Position numbers and translations under genes: made by a program
Assembly (NCBI RefSeq): GCF_900105175.1
Contig: NZ_LT629771.1
Coordinates: 310,001 to 374,000, forward strand
Direction of reading: 5' to 3'
Length of the DNA: 64,000 bases
Source: Jiangella sp. DSM 45060
GTDB taxonomy: Bacteria; Actinomycetota; Actinomycetes; Jiangellales; Jiangellaceae
Shown here: piece after piece, positions 9,255-18,618 of the stretch
Layout: every line of letters begins with the position of its first letter
Numbering within the stretch: the first letter of the stretch is position 1
Notes under the pieces: model-generated
The model's input: the letters and a program-made list of their open reading frames with translations, nothing else
What the model was told of the DNA's origin: nothing
The model's database searches: none

Positions 9255-10067
9255 TCAGAGCTTGGCGACCACCGCCGCGAGCAGCGCGCTGATGCGCGGG
9301 CCGGCGGCCTGACCTGCCTCGATGACCTCGGCGTGGCTCAGCGGCGTCGTGCTGATGCCGGCGGCGGGGTTGGTGACCAGCGAGATGCCGAGCACCTCGA
9401 GGCCGGCCTCGCGGGCGGCGATGGCCTCGAGCGCCGTCGACATGCCGACGAGGTCGCCGCCGAGGCGCTGCGCCATGCGGACCTCGGCCGGGGTCTCGTA
9501 GTGCGGGCCGCGGAACTGCACGTAGACGCCGTCGGGCAGGCTGGGGTCGACCTCGCGGGCGACGGCGCGCAGCCGCCGTGCGTAGAGGTCGGTGAGGTCG
9601 ACGAAGTTCGCCCCCTCGATGGGCGACTCCGCCGTCAGGTTGAGGTGGTCGCTGATCAGCACCGGTGTGCCGGCCGGCCACTCCTCGCGCAGCCCGCCGC
9701 AGCCGTTCGTCAGCACCAGCGTGCGTGCGCCCGCCGCGGCGGCCGTGCGCACCCCGTGCACCACGGCGCGCACGCCGCGGCCCTCGTAGAGGTGGGTGCG
9801 GGCGCCGAGGACGAGCGCGTGCCGGCCGGTGTCGCCGATGCGGACGGAGCGCAGCGTGCCCACGTGCCCCTCGACGGCCGGCTTCGCGAACCCCGGGACG
9901 TCCGTGCTGGGGATGGTCGCCACGGTCTCGCCGACGAGGTCGGCCGCGCCGCCCCACCCGGACCCCAGCACCAGCGCGATGTCGTGCCGCTGCACCCCGG
10001 TGGCGGCGGCGATGTGCTCGGCCGCGGCCCGTGCGGCGGCCCGCGGATCGTCCAGCAGCTCGGTCAC
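9255..10067 (-). CDS. punA: Purine-nucleoside phosphorylase
   Basis: This 270-residue protein has the trimeric PNP family signatures: phosphate-binding GSGWGG near the N-terminus, the GVRAVVHGVRTAAAAGA / LTNGCGGLRE region, a base-binding segment with VYVQFRGPHYETPAEVRM, and the VGMSTALEAIAAREAG motif. It splits purine (deoxy)nucleosides with phosphate in purine salvage in the cytosol. It lies alone on the minus strand, downstream of a strong hairpin (10088-10127) that separates it from the permease remnant. Confidence 0.93.
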   Translation of the reverse strand: MTELLDDPRAAARAAAEHIAAATGVQRHDIALVLGSGWGGAADLVGETVATIPSTDVPGFAKPAVEGHVGTLRSVRIGDTGRHALVLGARTHLYEGRGVRAVVHGVRTAAAAGARTLVLTNGCGGLREEWPAGTPVLISDHLNLTAESPIEGANFVDLTDLYARRLRAVAREVDPSLPDGVYVQFRGPHYETPAEVRMAQRLGGDLVGMSTALEAIAAREAGLEVLGISLVTNPAAGISTTPLSHAEVIEAGQAAGPRISALLAAVVAKL

Positions 10068-10087
10068 CGGCCGACTGTACCTCGCGG

Positions 10088-10127
10088 CGCCCGCCTCGCC
10101 TCCATGCCCGACGAGGCGAGGCGGGCG
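10088..10127 (-). terminator. Strong hairpin with a 15-bp perfect stem
   Basis: CGCCCGCCTCGCCTC and its exact reverse complement flank a 10-base loop, between the end of the permease remnant (10134) and the start of the purine phosphorylase (10067). There is no U-tract on the minus strand, so termination is inferred from stem strength alone. Confidence 0.55.
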
Positions 10128-10133
10128 TCCGTT

Positions 10134-10547
10134 TCAGCCTTTCACGCTGCCCGCCGTCAGGCCGGCGACGATGCGGCGCTGGAAGGCGAGCGCCACCAGC
10201 ACCATGGGGATCACGACGACGACGCAGGCGGCGGTGATGGTGCCGATCGGGCGCTGGAACTCCACCTGGCCGGTGAACGCGGCGATCGCCACCGGCACCG
10301 TCTGCGCGATCTCCGGATTCCGCGGCGCGAACGTGCTGGCCAGCAGGAACTCGTTCCAGGCGGCGACGAAGACGATGATGGCGGCGGCGAACACGCCGGG
10401 CGCCGCCAGCGGGAGCACCACCTTGTAGAACGCCTGGAACGGTGTCGCGCCGTCGACCCGGGCCGCCTCCTCCAGCTCCTTCGGGATCGCCGCGTAGAAC
10501 GTCGTCAGGATGAAGATGGTCAGCGGCAGCTGGAACGCCGTGTCCTC
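10134..10547 (-). pseudogene. Truncated carbohydrate ABC-transporter permease (MalG-type), C-terminal half only
   Basis: About 138 residues match the C-terminal half of MalG-type permeases: the TAFQLPLTIF segment, the EAA loop EELEEAARVDGATPFQAFYKV (here starting KELEEAARVDGA), three membrane segments and the typical end FQRRIVAGLTAGSVKG. The first half (about 130-150 residues with two to three membrane segments) is missing. Upstream sequence loses all similarity near 10547 and has no suitable start or ribosome-binding site. No binding protein or partner permease is nearby. It looks like the remnant of a deleted sugar-uptake operon and is probably non-functional. Confidence 0.8.
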
Positions 10548-10567
10548 ATCCGTTCCGCCTCCTCGCG

Positions 10568-10615
10568 GGCACGATGTCGTGCCTGTGCCCGTGCCCAGCG
10601 TTGGAACGCTCAAAC
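10568..10615. promoter_or_regulatory. Two operator-like palindromes next to the permease remnant
   Basis: GGCACGATGTCGTGCC (10568-10583) is a perfect 16-bp palindrome. At 10600-10615 GTTGGAACGCTCAAAC is a 12-of-16 palindrome with a central CG, as in LacI-family operators. Such sites normally stand in front of a whole sugar-uptake operon, so their position at the truncated 5' end of a permease suggests an internal deletion. Confidence 0.45.
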
Positions 10616-10644
10616 GGGCGGAGCGGGAATCACGGACGGATCGG

Positions 10645-11274
10645 TCAGGCGCCGGCCTTCGGCGCGGGGTCGCGGCGGACGCCGTCGATGCTGACTCCGC
10701 GCCAGGTCAGGATCGCGATGAGGACGGCCGCCACCGTGATGGCGATGTCGGCGACGTTGCCCACGAACAGGCCGCCGTAGTCGATGAAGTCGACGACGTG
10801 CCCCTCGGGGAAGCCCGGATCGCGGAACAGCCGGTCGATGAGGTTGCCGAACGCGCCGCCCAGCAGCAGGCCGAGCGCGATGGCCCACGCCGTCGAGCCG
10901 AGCTTCGCCGACGCCCGGATGACCGCCGCGATCACCACGACCACGAGCAGCGTGAGCAGCCACGTCAGCCCGGTCGCGATCGAGAACGCCGCGCCCGAGT
11001 TGTACAGCAGCCGCAGCTGCAGCAGGTCGCCGACGATCTCGATCGGCTCGCGGCCGGCCAGCTCGCGCTCGGCCCACCACTTCGTCAGCTGGTCGACCGC
11101 CGTCAGCACGACGGTGATGGCGGCGAGCCGGCCGATCAGCCGCCAGTTCGTCGACGCGGGCGGCTGCTCGGGCGGCGCGGGCTGGCCGGGCTGGCCGGGC
11201 TGGCCGGGCTGCTCGGGCGATGGGTCGCCGGGCGCGGAATCGTCGCCGGCCGCGGGGTCGGGTGTGGTCGGCAC
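10645..11274 (-). CDS. lspA: Lipoprotein signal peptidase II
   Basis: From the GTG at 11274 this is 209 residues. A Pro/Gly/Gln-rich cytoplasmic tail of about 45 residues includes a short run of GQP units. Four membrane segments follow. The catalytic aspartates are in GNLIDRLF and VVDFID, with the family motif YNSGAAFSI. It cleaves the signal peptide from prolipoproteins in the inner membrane. The frame stays open to another GTG at 11349, but the divergent quinone dehydrogenase starts at 11357 and 11274 leaves room for both promoters. The start is therefore uncertain and no clear Shine-Dalgarno was seen. Confidence 0.92.
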   Translation of the reverse strand: MPTTPDPAAGDDSAPGDPSPEQPGQPGQPGQPAPPEQPPASTNWRLIGRLAAITVVLTAVDQLTKWWAERELAGREPIEIVGDLLQLRLLYNSGAAFSIATGLTWLLTLLVVVVIAAVIRASAKLGSTAWAIALGLLLGGAFGNLIDRLFRDPGFPEGHVVDFIDYGGLFVGNVADIAITVAAVLIAILTWRGVSIDGVRRDPAPKAGA

Positions 11275-11356
11275 GGTGTAAGGGTGCCATGCCGGTGCGC
11301 CGCGCCCCAGCACCGGGCGGACGACAGGGCGTCGCGCTGTACGGGACAATGGCCGG

Positions 11357-12724
11357 GTGACACGTGTGGCGATTCTCGGTGGCGGACCCGGCGGCTACGA
11401 GGCGGCGCTGGTGGCGGTGCAGCTCGGAGCGGAGGTCACGCTGGTCGACCGCGACGGCCTGGGCGGCTCGGCCGTCCTCACCGACTGCGTGCCCAGCAAG
11501 ACCCTCATCGCGACCGCCGAGGTGGTCAGCGACGCCGCCGAGTCGGCGGAGCTGGGCGTCGAGCTGGGCCACGACTCCGTCGGCGTCGACCTGCGGCGAG
11601 TCAACCAGCGGGTGCTGGCGCTGGCCAAGGCGCAGTCGGCCGACACCACGGCCGCGGTCGAGAAGGCCGGCGTGCAGATCCTGCGCGGCAGCGGGCGGCT
11701 GGCTCCCGGCGACCGCGTCGTCGTCGACGACGGCGCCCACGAGTTCGTCGCCGACGTCGCGCTGCTGGCCACCGGCGCGCGGCCGCGCATCCTGCCCGAG
11801 GCTGAGCCCGACGGCGAGCGCATCCTCACCTGGGAGCAGGTCTACGACCTCGACGAGCTCCCCGAACACCTGATCGTGGTCGGGTCCGGCGTCACCGGCG
11901 CCGAGTTCGCCAGCGCCTACAACGCGCTCGGCTCCGACGTCACGCTGGTGTCGTCGCGCGACCGCGTCCTTCCCGGCGAGGACGCCGACGCCGCATACGT
12001 CCTGGAAGAGGTGTTCGCGCGGCGCGGGCTGAACGTGCTGTCGCGGTCGCGGGCGGCGTCGGTGCGGCGCGACGGCTCGGGGGTCGTCGTCACGTTGACC
12101 GACGGTCGCGCGGTGCGCGGCTCGCACTGCCTCATGGCGGTCGGGTCGGTGCCGAACGTCGAAGGGCTCGGGCTGTCCGAGTGCGGCGTCGCGCTCGACG
12201 ACCGCGGCTTCGTCAAGGTCGACCGCGTCTCCCGCACGTCCGCGCGCGGCGTGTACGCGGCCGGCGACGTCACCGGCGTCAACATGCTCGCGTCGGTGGC
12301 CGCCATGCAGGGGCGCACGGCCATGTGGCACGCCCTCGGCGACGCCGTGTCGCCGCTGAACCTCAAGACCGTCGCCGCGAACGTCTTCACCGACCCCGAG
12401 ATCGCCACCGTCGGCTGGTCCCAGGCCGCCGTCGACGCCGGCGAGATCGGCGCGGTCGCCGTCAAGCTGCCGCTGGCCACCAACGCGCGGGCGAAGATGC
12501 TGGGCATTCGCGACGGTTTCGTGAAGCTGTTCTGCCGGCCCGGCACCGGCATCATCGTCGGCGGGGTGGTGGTGGCGCCGCGGGCCAGCGAGCTGATCCA
12601 CCCCATCTCACTGGCCGTCGAGGCGGCACTCACCGTCGACCAGATGGCCCGCGCCTTCACCGTCTACCCGTCGCTGTCCGGCTCGGTGGCCGAGGCGGCG
12701 CGGCAGTTGCACCGCCGCGACTAG
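11357..12724 (+). CDS. NAD(P)H-quinone dehydrogenase, LpdA-like flavoprotein disulfide reductase homologue
   Basis: This 455-residue protein has the FAD motif GGGPGGYEAAL at the N-terminus, a second NAD(P) motif VVGSGVTGAEFASAY (about residue 177) and the C-terminal dimerisation domain. The redox-active disulfide of true lipoamide dehydrogenases (CxxxxC) is reduced to one Cys in TDCVPSKTL, as in mycobacterial LpdA (Rv3303c), which is a quinone reductase. I therefore do not call it the E3 subunit. A GACAAT -10 at 11345-11350 lies 6 bases before the GTG, so the mRNA is probably leaderless. The gene end overlaps the convergent Nudix gene by four bases. Confidence 0.85.
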   Translation: MTRVAILGGGPGGYEAALVAVQLGAEVTLVDRDGLGGSAVLTDCVPSKTLIATAEVVSDAAESAELGVELGHDSVGVDLRRVNQRVLALAKAQSADTTAAVEKAGVQILRGSGRLAPGDRVVVDDGAHEFVADVALLATGARPRILPEAEPDGERILTWEQVYDLDELPEHLIVVGSGVTGAEFASAYNALGSDVTLVSSRDRVLPGEDADAAYVLEEVFARRGLNVLSRSRAASVRRDGSGVVVTLTDGRAVRGSHCLMAVGSVPNVEGLGLSECGVALDDRGFVKVDRVSRTSARGVYAAGDVTGVNMLASVAAMQGRTAMWHALGDAVSPLNLKTVAANVFTDPEIATVGWSQAAVDAGEIGAVAVKLPLATNARAKMLGIRDGFVKLFCRPGTGIIVGGVVVAPRASELIHPISLAVEAALTVDQMARAFTVYPSLSGSVAEAARQLHRRD

Positions 12725-13194
12725 TTCCTCACGAAGTACGGCGCGGGGTCGTCCTTCAGCGCCTGCAGCAGCCGCTGCTGCTGGTCGTCGGGCAGCGGCG
12801 GCAGGTCGTCCGGCGCGAACCACCCGACCGCCAGCGACTCGTCGTCGTTGACCCGCGCCTCGCCGCCGACCGGGCGGCACCGGAACGCGATGTCGAGGAA
12901 CTGGACGCGGTCGCCGTTCGGGTAGGCCGCCGGCGCACCGGCGACCACGCTGCTGATGCGCTCGACCTCGATGCGCACCCCGGTCTCCTCCCACGCCTCC
13001 CGCACGACGGCGACGGCGGGCTGCTCGCCGGGCTCGAGGATGCCGCTGATCAGCGACCACTGCCCGGTGTCGGAGCGCTGGTGCAGCAGCACCCGCCCCT
13101 CCCCGTCGACGATCACCGCCGTGACGCCGCTCAGCCACAGCAGTTCATGGCCGACGCGCTCGCGCAGCGTCAGGATGAACTCAGGAGTCGGCAC
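12721..13194 (-). CDS. Nudix hydrolase
   Basis: This 157-residue protein carries a full Nudix box, GILEPGEQPAVAVVREAWEE followed by TGV. It hydrolyses a nucleoside diphosphate linked to another group; the substrate is not predictable. Its N-terminus (TPEFILTLRERVGHELLWLSGVTAVI) is typical of the actinobacterial group annotated as ADP-ribose or (deoxy)nucleotide pyrophosphohydrolases. It is head-to-tail with the Gly-rich membrane protein gene (3-bp gap) and convergent with the quinone dehydrogenase. Confidence 0.88.
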   Translation of the reverse strand: MPTPEFILTLRERVGHELLWLSGVTAVIVDGEGRVLLHQRSDTGQWSLISGILEPGEQPAVAVVREAWEETGVRIEVERISSVVAGAPAAYPNGDRVQFLDIAFRCRPVGGEARVNDDESLAVGWFAPDDLPPLPDDQQQRLLQALKDDPAPYFVRN

Positions 13195-13197
13195 GGG

Positions 13198-14436
13198 TCA
13201 GAAGTCGCCGCCGCCGAAGTCTCCGCCACCGAAGTCGCCGCCGCCCCAGTCACCGCCACCGAAGTCGCCGCCGCCCCAGTCACCGCCGCCGCCGTCCCCG
13301 CCACCGCCGCCGTCGATGTAGACGGGGTTGGACAGGGCCGAACCCAGCATGGTGCCCATGAGCATGCCGGGAAGCAGACCACCGAAGTAGCCGCCGGCCC
13401 AGCCGCCGTACGCGGGACCGGCGTCGTAGTACGGACGCCGCTCGCCGTCGCCGACCGGGACCATGCGCGTCTCGGGGTCGGCACCGGCCTTGACCCGCAT
13501 GGCATCGGCCGCGCAGGCCGGTACTGTCCGCGGCGCACCGCCCATGGGGGCCCACTCGACGTCCTCGACGGACGGGCCGTGGCCGGGATCGAAGAAGCAG
13601 GGCAGCCGGCGCTCCGGGAGCGGTGCGCCCTTGACCCGAGCGTCGACGCAGGCCAGCAGCCAGCGGCCCTCTTCGAGGGCGGTGGTGACGGGCTTGAGAT
13701 CGGTGGGCCGCTCGGCGCGGTCGGCGAAGGTCTTGGCGTTCTCGTAGAGGTCGAGGGCGCGGCCGTACTCGTTGCGCGCCTCGATCGGGACCTTGGAATC
13801 GTGGCGGAGGTCGAGGTCGAGCTCGGACAGCCGCTCGCCGTACTTGGTGATGTCCTCTTCGAGGGCGCCGCGGACCTGCTCGAGCTGGGCGCGTTCCTTG
13901 CTGCGCTTGTTGCGGCGGTACAGGAGGAAGCCACCGCCGCCGGCGGCCGCCAGGATCGCGAGGGGGAGCAGACCACCCCCGCCGCTGTCGCCGGACCCGG
14001 TGCCGCCGCCACCGCCTCCGCCGCCGGCGCCCGAGCCGCCGTCGGCGATCACTCGCTCGGCCGACTCGATGAAGTTCGTGATGCCGGTGCCGAGGTCGTC
14101 GCCTCCATCGCTGAGCGCGGAGCTGGCCGCCTGGGCGACGTTGTTGTCGATCTCCGTCGAGCCGGCGCTGAGGTTGGTGTCGCCGAAGATCACCAGGTAC
14201 GTGCCGTCGCCGAGAGTGCCGCTGAGCGTGCGCGCGGCGCCGGAATCGGCGGCGTCGGCCGGTAGCACGGCGACGTAGAACGGCGTGTCGGCGCCGTTGA
14301 TCGCGTCGCGCACCGAGGACTCCGCGCCGCCGTCGAACGTGAACCCCTCGGCGTTGAGTTCGTCGACCGCGGCCGGGTCGACGTAGAGCGGGTCATCACG
14401 GAGGTTGGCGGCGACGTCGTCCAAGCTGCTCGACAT
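13198..14436 (-). CDS. Membrane protein with TPM-like N-terminal domain and Gly/Asp/Phe-rich repeat tail
   Basis: From ATG 14436 this is 412 residues. Residues 1-130 look like a TPM-type domain (DDPLYVDPAAVDEL ... PFYVAVLPADA). A Gly/Ser linker and one membrane segment (LLPLAILAAAGGGGFLLY, about residues 165-183) follow, then a basic/helical region, a region with two Cys (PCFFDPGHGP; VPACAADAM) and a C-terminal run of GGGDFGGGDW-type repeats encoded at 13198-13310. No signal peptide precedes residue 1, so the topology is unclear. Actinobacterial relatives are uncharacterised. The Gly-rich end resembles the tails of surface TPM proteins such as YgcG. Confidence 0.65.
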   Translation of the reverse strand: MSSSLDDVAANLRDDPLYVDPAAVDELNAEGFTFDGGAESSVRDAINGADTPFYVAVLPADAADSGAARTLSGTLGDGTYLVIFGDTNLSAGSTEIDNNVAQAASSALSDGGDDLGTGITNFIESAERVIADGGSGAGGGGGGGGTGSGDSGGGGLLPLAILAAAGGGGFLLYRRNKRSKERAQLEQVRGALEEDITKYGERLSELDLDLRHDSKVPIEARNEYGRALDLYENAKTFADRAERPTDLKPVTTALEEGRWLLACVDARVKGAPLPERRLPCFFDPGHGPSVEDVEWAPMGGAPRTVPACAADAMRVKAGADPETRMVPVGDGERRPYYDAGPAYGGWAGGYFGGLLPGMLMGTMLGSALSNPVYIDGGGGGDGGGGDWGGGDFGGGDWGGGDFGGGDFGGGDF

Positions 14437-14536
14437 ACACCCATCATCCACGGTCTGGCGGGTTGTGCCACGAGCAGGTCCGGCCGAGTCGATCAGCCGG
14501 GCCGACGTTGTCGGGGCCGGGTGGTTCGATGGACCC

Positions 14537-15670
14537 GTGGAGAAGCTCACCTGGAACCAGGTGCTGGCCCGCCGGCTGCGGCGCCTGCACGTCACCGACC
14601 CGTCCGCAGGTCTCGTCGACACCGCGGGCCGGTTGGTGGGGCTGCACGCGCAGGTGGCGTCGTCCGCCGAGCTCATCGCTGCCGTCCGCACGCCGGGCTA
14701 CGCGCTGGGCGACACCGCCACGGCGCTGTGGACCGACCGCACATTGGTGAAGACGTGGGGCATGCGCGGCACGCTGCACCTGTTCCCGTCGCACGAGCTG
14801 CCGCTGCTGGTGGCGGCCTGGGCGCAGCGGCAGTGGCCCAACGTCAACGCCGCCTGGGAGCGCTACCACGGCGTCAACCTCGCCGTGCTGCAGCAGGTCA
14901 CCGAGATCATCGGTCAGGTGCTGCCCGGCCGGGTGCTCACCCGCGAGGAGCTGCTGGCCGAGATCGCCCGCGAGGTCCGCGCCCCCGGCATCGCCGACGC
15001 GGTGCGGTCGGGGTGGGGCCAGATGTTCAAGCCGGCCGCGGCGGGCGGCCTGCTCTGCTCGGGGCCCGAGCGCGACCGCAACGTCACCTTCACCAGCCCG
15101 CGCACCTGGCTGCCCGACGTCTCGTGGGACGACCAGCCCGACCAGCACACCGCCCTGAGCACGCTCATCGAGCGGTTCCTCGACGTCTACGGCCCGGCCA
15201 CCCACGTCGACTTCAGCCGCTGGTGGGGCATCGACGCCGCGAAGGCGCGGCGGGTCTTCAAGGAGCACGCCGACGTCATGGTCGAGGCCGAGGTCGACGG
15301 CGTCGCGTGCTGGTCCACGCCGGCGGCGCTGGCCGACCTCCACGAGCACGAGGGGGACGGAGCGAGCACCGGCGTCCACCTGCTGCCCGGCTTCGACCCG
15401 TACGTCATCGCGCCCATCGGGCACCGCGCGCACACCGTGCCCGACGGCTTCATCGACCGCGTGTCGCGCGCCGCCGGCTGGATCTCGCCGGTCGTGCTGG
15501 TCGACGGCGTCGTGCGCGGCGTCTGGAGCCACGAGCTGAAGAACGGCGCGCTGACCATCACGGTCGAGTCGTTCGCCCAGGTCAGCGCCGCCACGAAGAA
15601 GGCGGCGACGGCCGCGGCCCGGCGCTACGGAGAGCTGTTCGACGCCGAGCCGCGGCTCGCCTGGGGGTGA
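14537..15670 (+). CDS. Winged-helix DNA-binding domain protein (HTH_42 / YcaQ-like)
   Basis: From GTG 14537 this is 377 residues. The family pattern is clear: WNQVLARRLRRLHV ... GRLVGLHAQVASSAELIAAVR, then TWGMRGTLHLFPSHELPLLVAA, a central VDFSRWWGI segment and LLPGFDPYVIAPIGHR. This is the HTH_42 family that includes crosslink-repair glycosylase YcaQ/AlkX, though the subgroup here is the shorter actinobacterial one and repair activity is only inferred. A TTCGAT hexamer ends 6 bases before the GTG, which suggests a leaderless mRNA. It is convergent with the PPOX gene. Confidence 0.8.
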   Translation: MEKLTWNQVLARRLRRLHVTDPSAGLVDTAGRLVGLHAQVASSAELIAAVRTPGYALGDTATALWTDRTLVKTWGMRGTLHLFPSHELPLLVAAWAQRQWPNVNAAWERYHGVNLAVLQQVTEIIGQVLPGRVLTREELLAEIAREVRAPGIADAVRSGWGQMFKPAAAGGLLCSGPERDRNVTFTSPRTWLPDVSWDDQPDQHTALSTLIERFLDVYGPATHVDFSRWWGIDAAKARRVFKEHADVMVEAEVDGVACWSTPAALADLHEHEGDGASTGVHLLPGFDPYVIAPIGHRAHTVPDGFIDRVSRAAGWISPVVLVDGVVRGVWSHELKNGALTITVESFAQVSAATKKAATAAARRYGELFDAEPRLAWG

Positions 15671-15674
15671 GGCG

Positions 15675-16070
15675 TCAGGCGGCCTCTTCGTGCACCCGGT
15701 CGACGGCGACGCGCACCGTCACCCGCTGCTCGCCCTCCTTGCGGAAGGGGTAGCTGTCGGCGTCGAGGTACTTCTTCGCCAGCCGGTCGATCACGTCGTC
15801 GCCGTCATCGGTGGTGAGGGTGGCGCGGCCGGTGACGCTGGCCCACCGCCACGCGTTGTCCGGGTCCAGCACGCTCACCGAGACGACGTCGTTCTCGCGC
15901 AGCCGCCGCTCCTTCACCCGGCCGGCGGCGGTGTTGAAGACGACGCCGTCGCCGTCGACGTCTACCCAGACGATCGAGTTGTGCGGGCGGCCGTCGCCGT
16001 CGAGGACGGTGGCCCAGGCCGGGATCGGGCGGGAGAACAGCTCACGGGCGGTGTCCGACAGTGCGGGCAT
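15675..16070 (-). CDS. PPOX-class F420/FMN-dependent oxidoreductase
   Basis: This 131-residue split-beta-barrel protein matches the small pyridoxamine-5'-phosphate-oxidase-like family of actinobacteria: ATVLDGDGRPHNSIVWVDVDGDGVVFNT, KERRLRENDVVSVSVLDPDN, and a C-terminal VTVRVAVDRVHEE (each seen in separate short runs). Members bind F420 or FMN and reduce diverse small molecules. I chose ATG 16070, because AAGGG lies 9 bases upstream. The ATG at 16079 would sit directly on the Shine-Dalgarno. Confidence 0.85.
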   Translation of the reverse strand: MPALSDTARELFSRPIPAWATVLDGDGRPHNSIVWVDVDGDGVVFNTAAGRVKERRLRENDVVSVSVLDPDNAWRWASVTGRATLTTDDGDDVIDRLAKKYLDADSYPFRKEGEQRVTVRVAVDRVHEEAA

Positions 16071-16154
16071 ATGGTGCATCCCTTCAGAAAAGGTTGACGT
16101 GTCAAGTGTTGCCACCTTCCACAACACCGGACGCACCCGCGACACTTCCCGGAA

Positions 16155-17936
16155 TCAGCCCTCGATCGTGCAGATGACGGCGCCGTTCGCGATGGTGGCG
16201 CCGACCTCGGCGGACAGCCCGGTGACCGTGCCGGCCTTGTGCGCCGTGATGGGCTGCTCCATCTTCATCGCCTCCATGACGACCACGACGTCACCCTCGG
16301 CGACCGTCTGACCGTCCTCGGCGACCACCTTGATGATGGTCCCCTGCATCGGCGACGTCAGCGCGTCGCCGCCGGCCGCGGCCGCACCGGCCCGCCCGGA
16401 CGAGCGCCGCACCGGCCGCCGGGCCGCCCCGGCCCCGGCGCCGACCAGGGCGGACGAGCCCAGCCCGGCCGGCAGCACGACCTCCAGCCGCTTCCCGCCG
16501 ATCTCGACGGTGATCCGCTCGCGCGCGGCGTCGCCCTCCGGCGCGGCCGCGGCGGCGAACGGCGCGAACGGGTTGTCCCACGACGTCTCGATCCAGCGGG
16601 TGTGCACGGCGAACGGTTCGTCGTCGGCGGCGGGGACGAAGGCGGGGTCGTCGAGGACGGCGCGGTGGAATGGGATGACCGTGGCCAGGCCGCCGACCTC
16701 GAACTCGGCCAGCGCCCGCCGCGCCCGTTCGACCGCCTGACGTCGCGAGGCGCCGGTGACGACCAGCTTGGCCAGCAGCGAGTCGAAGTTCTGCCCGACG
16801 ACGCTGCCCGCCTCGACGCCGGCGTCGACGCGCACACCCGGCCCGGACGGCGGCCGGAACGTCGTGACGGCGCCCGGCGTGGGCAGGAAGTTGCGCCCGG
16901 GGTCCTCGCCGTTGATGCGGAACTCGATCGAGTGGCCGCGCACGACCGGGTCGTCGTAGCCCAGCTCCGCGCCCTCGGCGATGCGGAACATCTCGCGGAC
17001 GAGGTCGAGGCCGGTGACCTCCTCGGTGACCGGGTGCTCGACCTGCAGCCGGGTGTTGACCTCGAGGAACGAGATCGTGCCGTCGACACCGACCAGGAAC
17101 TCGCAGGTGCCGGCGCCGATGTAGCCGGCCTCGCGCAGGATGGCCTTTGACGCGCGGTACAGCTCGGCGTTCTGCTCGTCGGTGAGGAACGGCGCGGGCG
17201 CCTCCTCGACCAGCTTCTGGTGCCGCCGCTGCAGCGAGCAGTCGCGGGTCGAGACGACCACGACGTTGCCGTGGCGGTCGGCCAGGCACTGGGTCTCGAC
17301 GTGGCGCGGGCGGTCGAGGTAGCGCTCGACGAAGCACTCGCCGCGGCCGAACGCCGCGACGGCCTCGCGCACCGCGGACTCGTACAGCTCGGGGATCTCG
17401 TCCAGCGTGCGGGCCACCTTGAGGCCGCGCCCGCCGCCGCCGAAGGCGGCCTTGATGGCGACCGGCAGCCCGTGCTCCTCGGCGAACGCGACCACCTCGG
17501 CGGCGCCGCTGACCGGGTCGGAGCTGCCGGCGACGAGCGGCGCGCCGGCCCGCGCGGCGATGTGCCGGGCGCTGACCTTGTCGCCCAGCGCGGTGATGGC
17601 GGCCGGTGGCGGGCCGATCCAGACCAGCCCGGCGTCGAGGACGGCCTGCGCGAACCCGGCGTTCTCGGCGAGGAAGCCGTAGCCGGGGTGGACGGCGTCG
17701 GCGCCGGAGCGCGCGGCGACGCCGAGCAGCTTCGCGATGTCGAGGTAGGTCTCGGCGGCGGTCTCGCCGCCGAGCGCGTACGCCTCGTCGGCGAGCCGGG
17801 CGTGCGGCGCGTCGCGGTCGCCGTCGGCGTAGACGGCCACGCTGGTGAGGCCGCCGTCGCGGCAGGCGCGGATGACCCGCACCGCGATCTCGCCCCGGTT
17901 GGCCACGAGAACCTTGCTGATCCGGCGGTACTCCAC
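16155..17936 (-). CDS. Acyl-CoA carboxylase alpha subunit (biotin carboxylase + BCCP)
   Basis: The 593 residues comprise a biotin carboxylase (residues 1-450: [20 protein letters not shown]-grasp [10 protein letters not shown], catalytic [15 protein letters not shown]) and a C-terminal biotin-carrier domain with EAMKM (target Lys558). An Ala-rich hinge separates them. It carboxylates biotin for partner carboxyltransferases. Candidate partners here are the subunit at 23649-25190 (leucine-type) and AccD5/AccE (37710-39296, 30040-30249). Start is GTG with GGGAGG upstream. The PPOX gene follows on the same strand after 84 bp. Confidence 0.93.
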   Translation of the reverse strand: MEYRRISKVLVANRGEIAVRVIRACRDGGLTSVAVYADGDRDAPHARLADEAYALGGETAAETYLDIAKLLGVAARSGADAVHPGYGFLAENAGFAQAVLDAGLVWIGPPPAAITALGDKVSARHIAARAGAPLVAGSSDPVSGAAEVVAFAEEHGLPVAIKAAFGGGGRGLKVARTLDEIPELYESAVREAVAAFGRGECFVERYLDRPRHVETQCLADRHGNVVVVSTRDCSLQRRHQKLVEEAPAPFLTDEQNAELYRASKAILREAGYIGAGTCEFLVGVDGTISFLEVNTRLQVEHPVTEEVTGLDLVREMFRIAEGAELGYDDPVVRGHSIEFRINGEDPGRNFLPTPGAVTTFRPPSGPGVRVDAGVEAGSVVGQNFDSLLAKLVVTGASRRQAVERARRALAEFEVGGLATVIPFHRAVLDDPAFVPAADDEPFAVHTRWIETSWDNPFAPFAAAAAPEGDAARERITVEIGGKRLEVVLPAGLGSSALVGAGAGAARRPVRRSSGRAGAAAAGGDALTSPMQGTIIKVVAEDGQTVAEGDVVVVMEAMKMEQPITAHKAGTVTGLSAEVGATIANGAVICTIEG

Positions 17937-18051
17937 GCTGGCTCCCTCCCAGAACTGGTGGCGAGTCTAGGGCGTCGCGTTCCCGGGCAACCCGCGCGGC
18001 CGGTCCTGCGTGTTCACGGCAATGACGCGATATGGGCAGAGCGGGGTCGTG

Positions 18052-18618
18052 ATGCTAATACAGTCCCCTGACGGGGAAACCGCACCGGCCGTGGGCGCGA
18101 CGGTGATGGCGGGCCGCATCGAGCCGGACGAGGCGACGATGGATTTCGAGGAGTTCGCCCGGGCCAGCCTGCCCGGTCTGCTGCGCTATGGGCACGCGCT
18201 GACGGGGTCGCCGCACGACGCGGCCGACCTCGTGCAGACGGCGCTGGAGAAGGCCGGCGCCCGATGGTCGAAGATCATCCGGCACGACACCGACCCGGTC
18301 GCCTACGTGCGGCGATCGATGGCCAACGCGCACGTGAGCCGCTGGCGGCGGAGACGGCGCGAAGTGCTGGTCGACGAGTTCCCGGACCAGGGCGTGGCCC
18401 TGCCGGACCGCCTCGACGGCGAGCCGCTCTGGCACGCGCTGGCCGAACTGCCGCCGCGGCAGCGGGCCGTGGTGGTGCTGCGTTACTACGAGGACCTGTC
18501 CGAGGCGGAGATCGCCGCGGCCCTGGGCATCACCGCGGGCACGGTGAAGAGCCAGGCGAGCAAGGCACTGACGAAGTTGAGGGCGAGCATGTCCTCGGTG
18601 GAGGGACGAGACCGATGA
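18052..18618 (+). CDS. SigE-family ECF sigma factor (copy 1)
   Basis: This 188-residue protein has region 2 (residues 30-95: FEEFARASLPGLLRYGHALT, DAADLVQTALEKAG, YVRRSMANAHVSRWRRRRRE) and region 4 (residues 120-180: LPPRQRAVVVLRYYEDLSEA, GTVKSQASKALTKLR), the order of the actinobacterial SigE-type ECF group. The start at ATG 18052 is supported by the conserved GCGGGGTCGTGATG context shared with copy 2 at 20027. Its stop overlaps the ATG of the next gene (ATGA), so it is coupled to the membrane protein, its likely regulator. Confidence 0.9.
   Translation: MLIQSPDGETAPAVGATVMAGRIEPDEATMDFEEFARASLPGLLRYGHALTGSPHDAADLVQTALEKAGARWSKIIRHDTDPVAYVRRSMANAHVSRWRRRRREVLVDEFPDQGVALPDRLDGEPLWHALAELPPRQRAVVVLRYYEDLSEAEIAAALGITAGTVKSQASKALTKLRASMSSVEGRDR

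Noticed and set aside
11357-12724. Dihydrolipoamide dehydrogenase (E3) annotation
   Set aside because: The redox-active CxxxxC disulfide is not present (TDCVPSK has a single Cys), as in LpdA-type quinone reductases.
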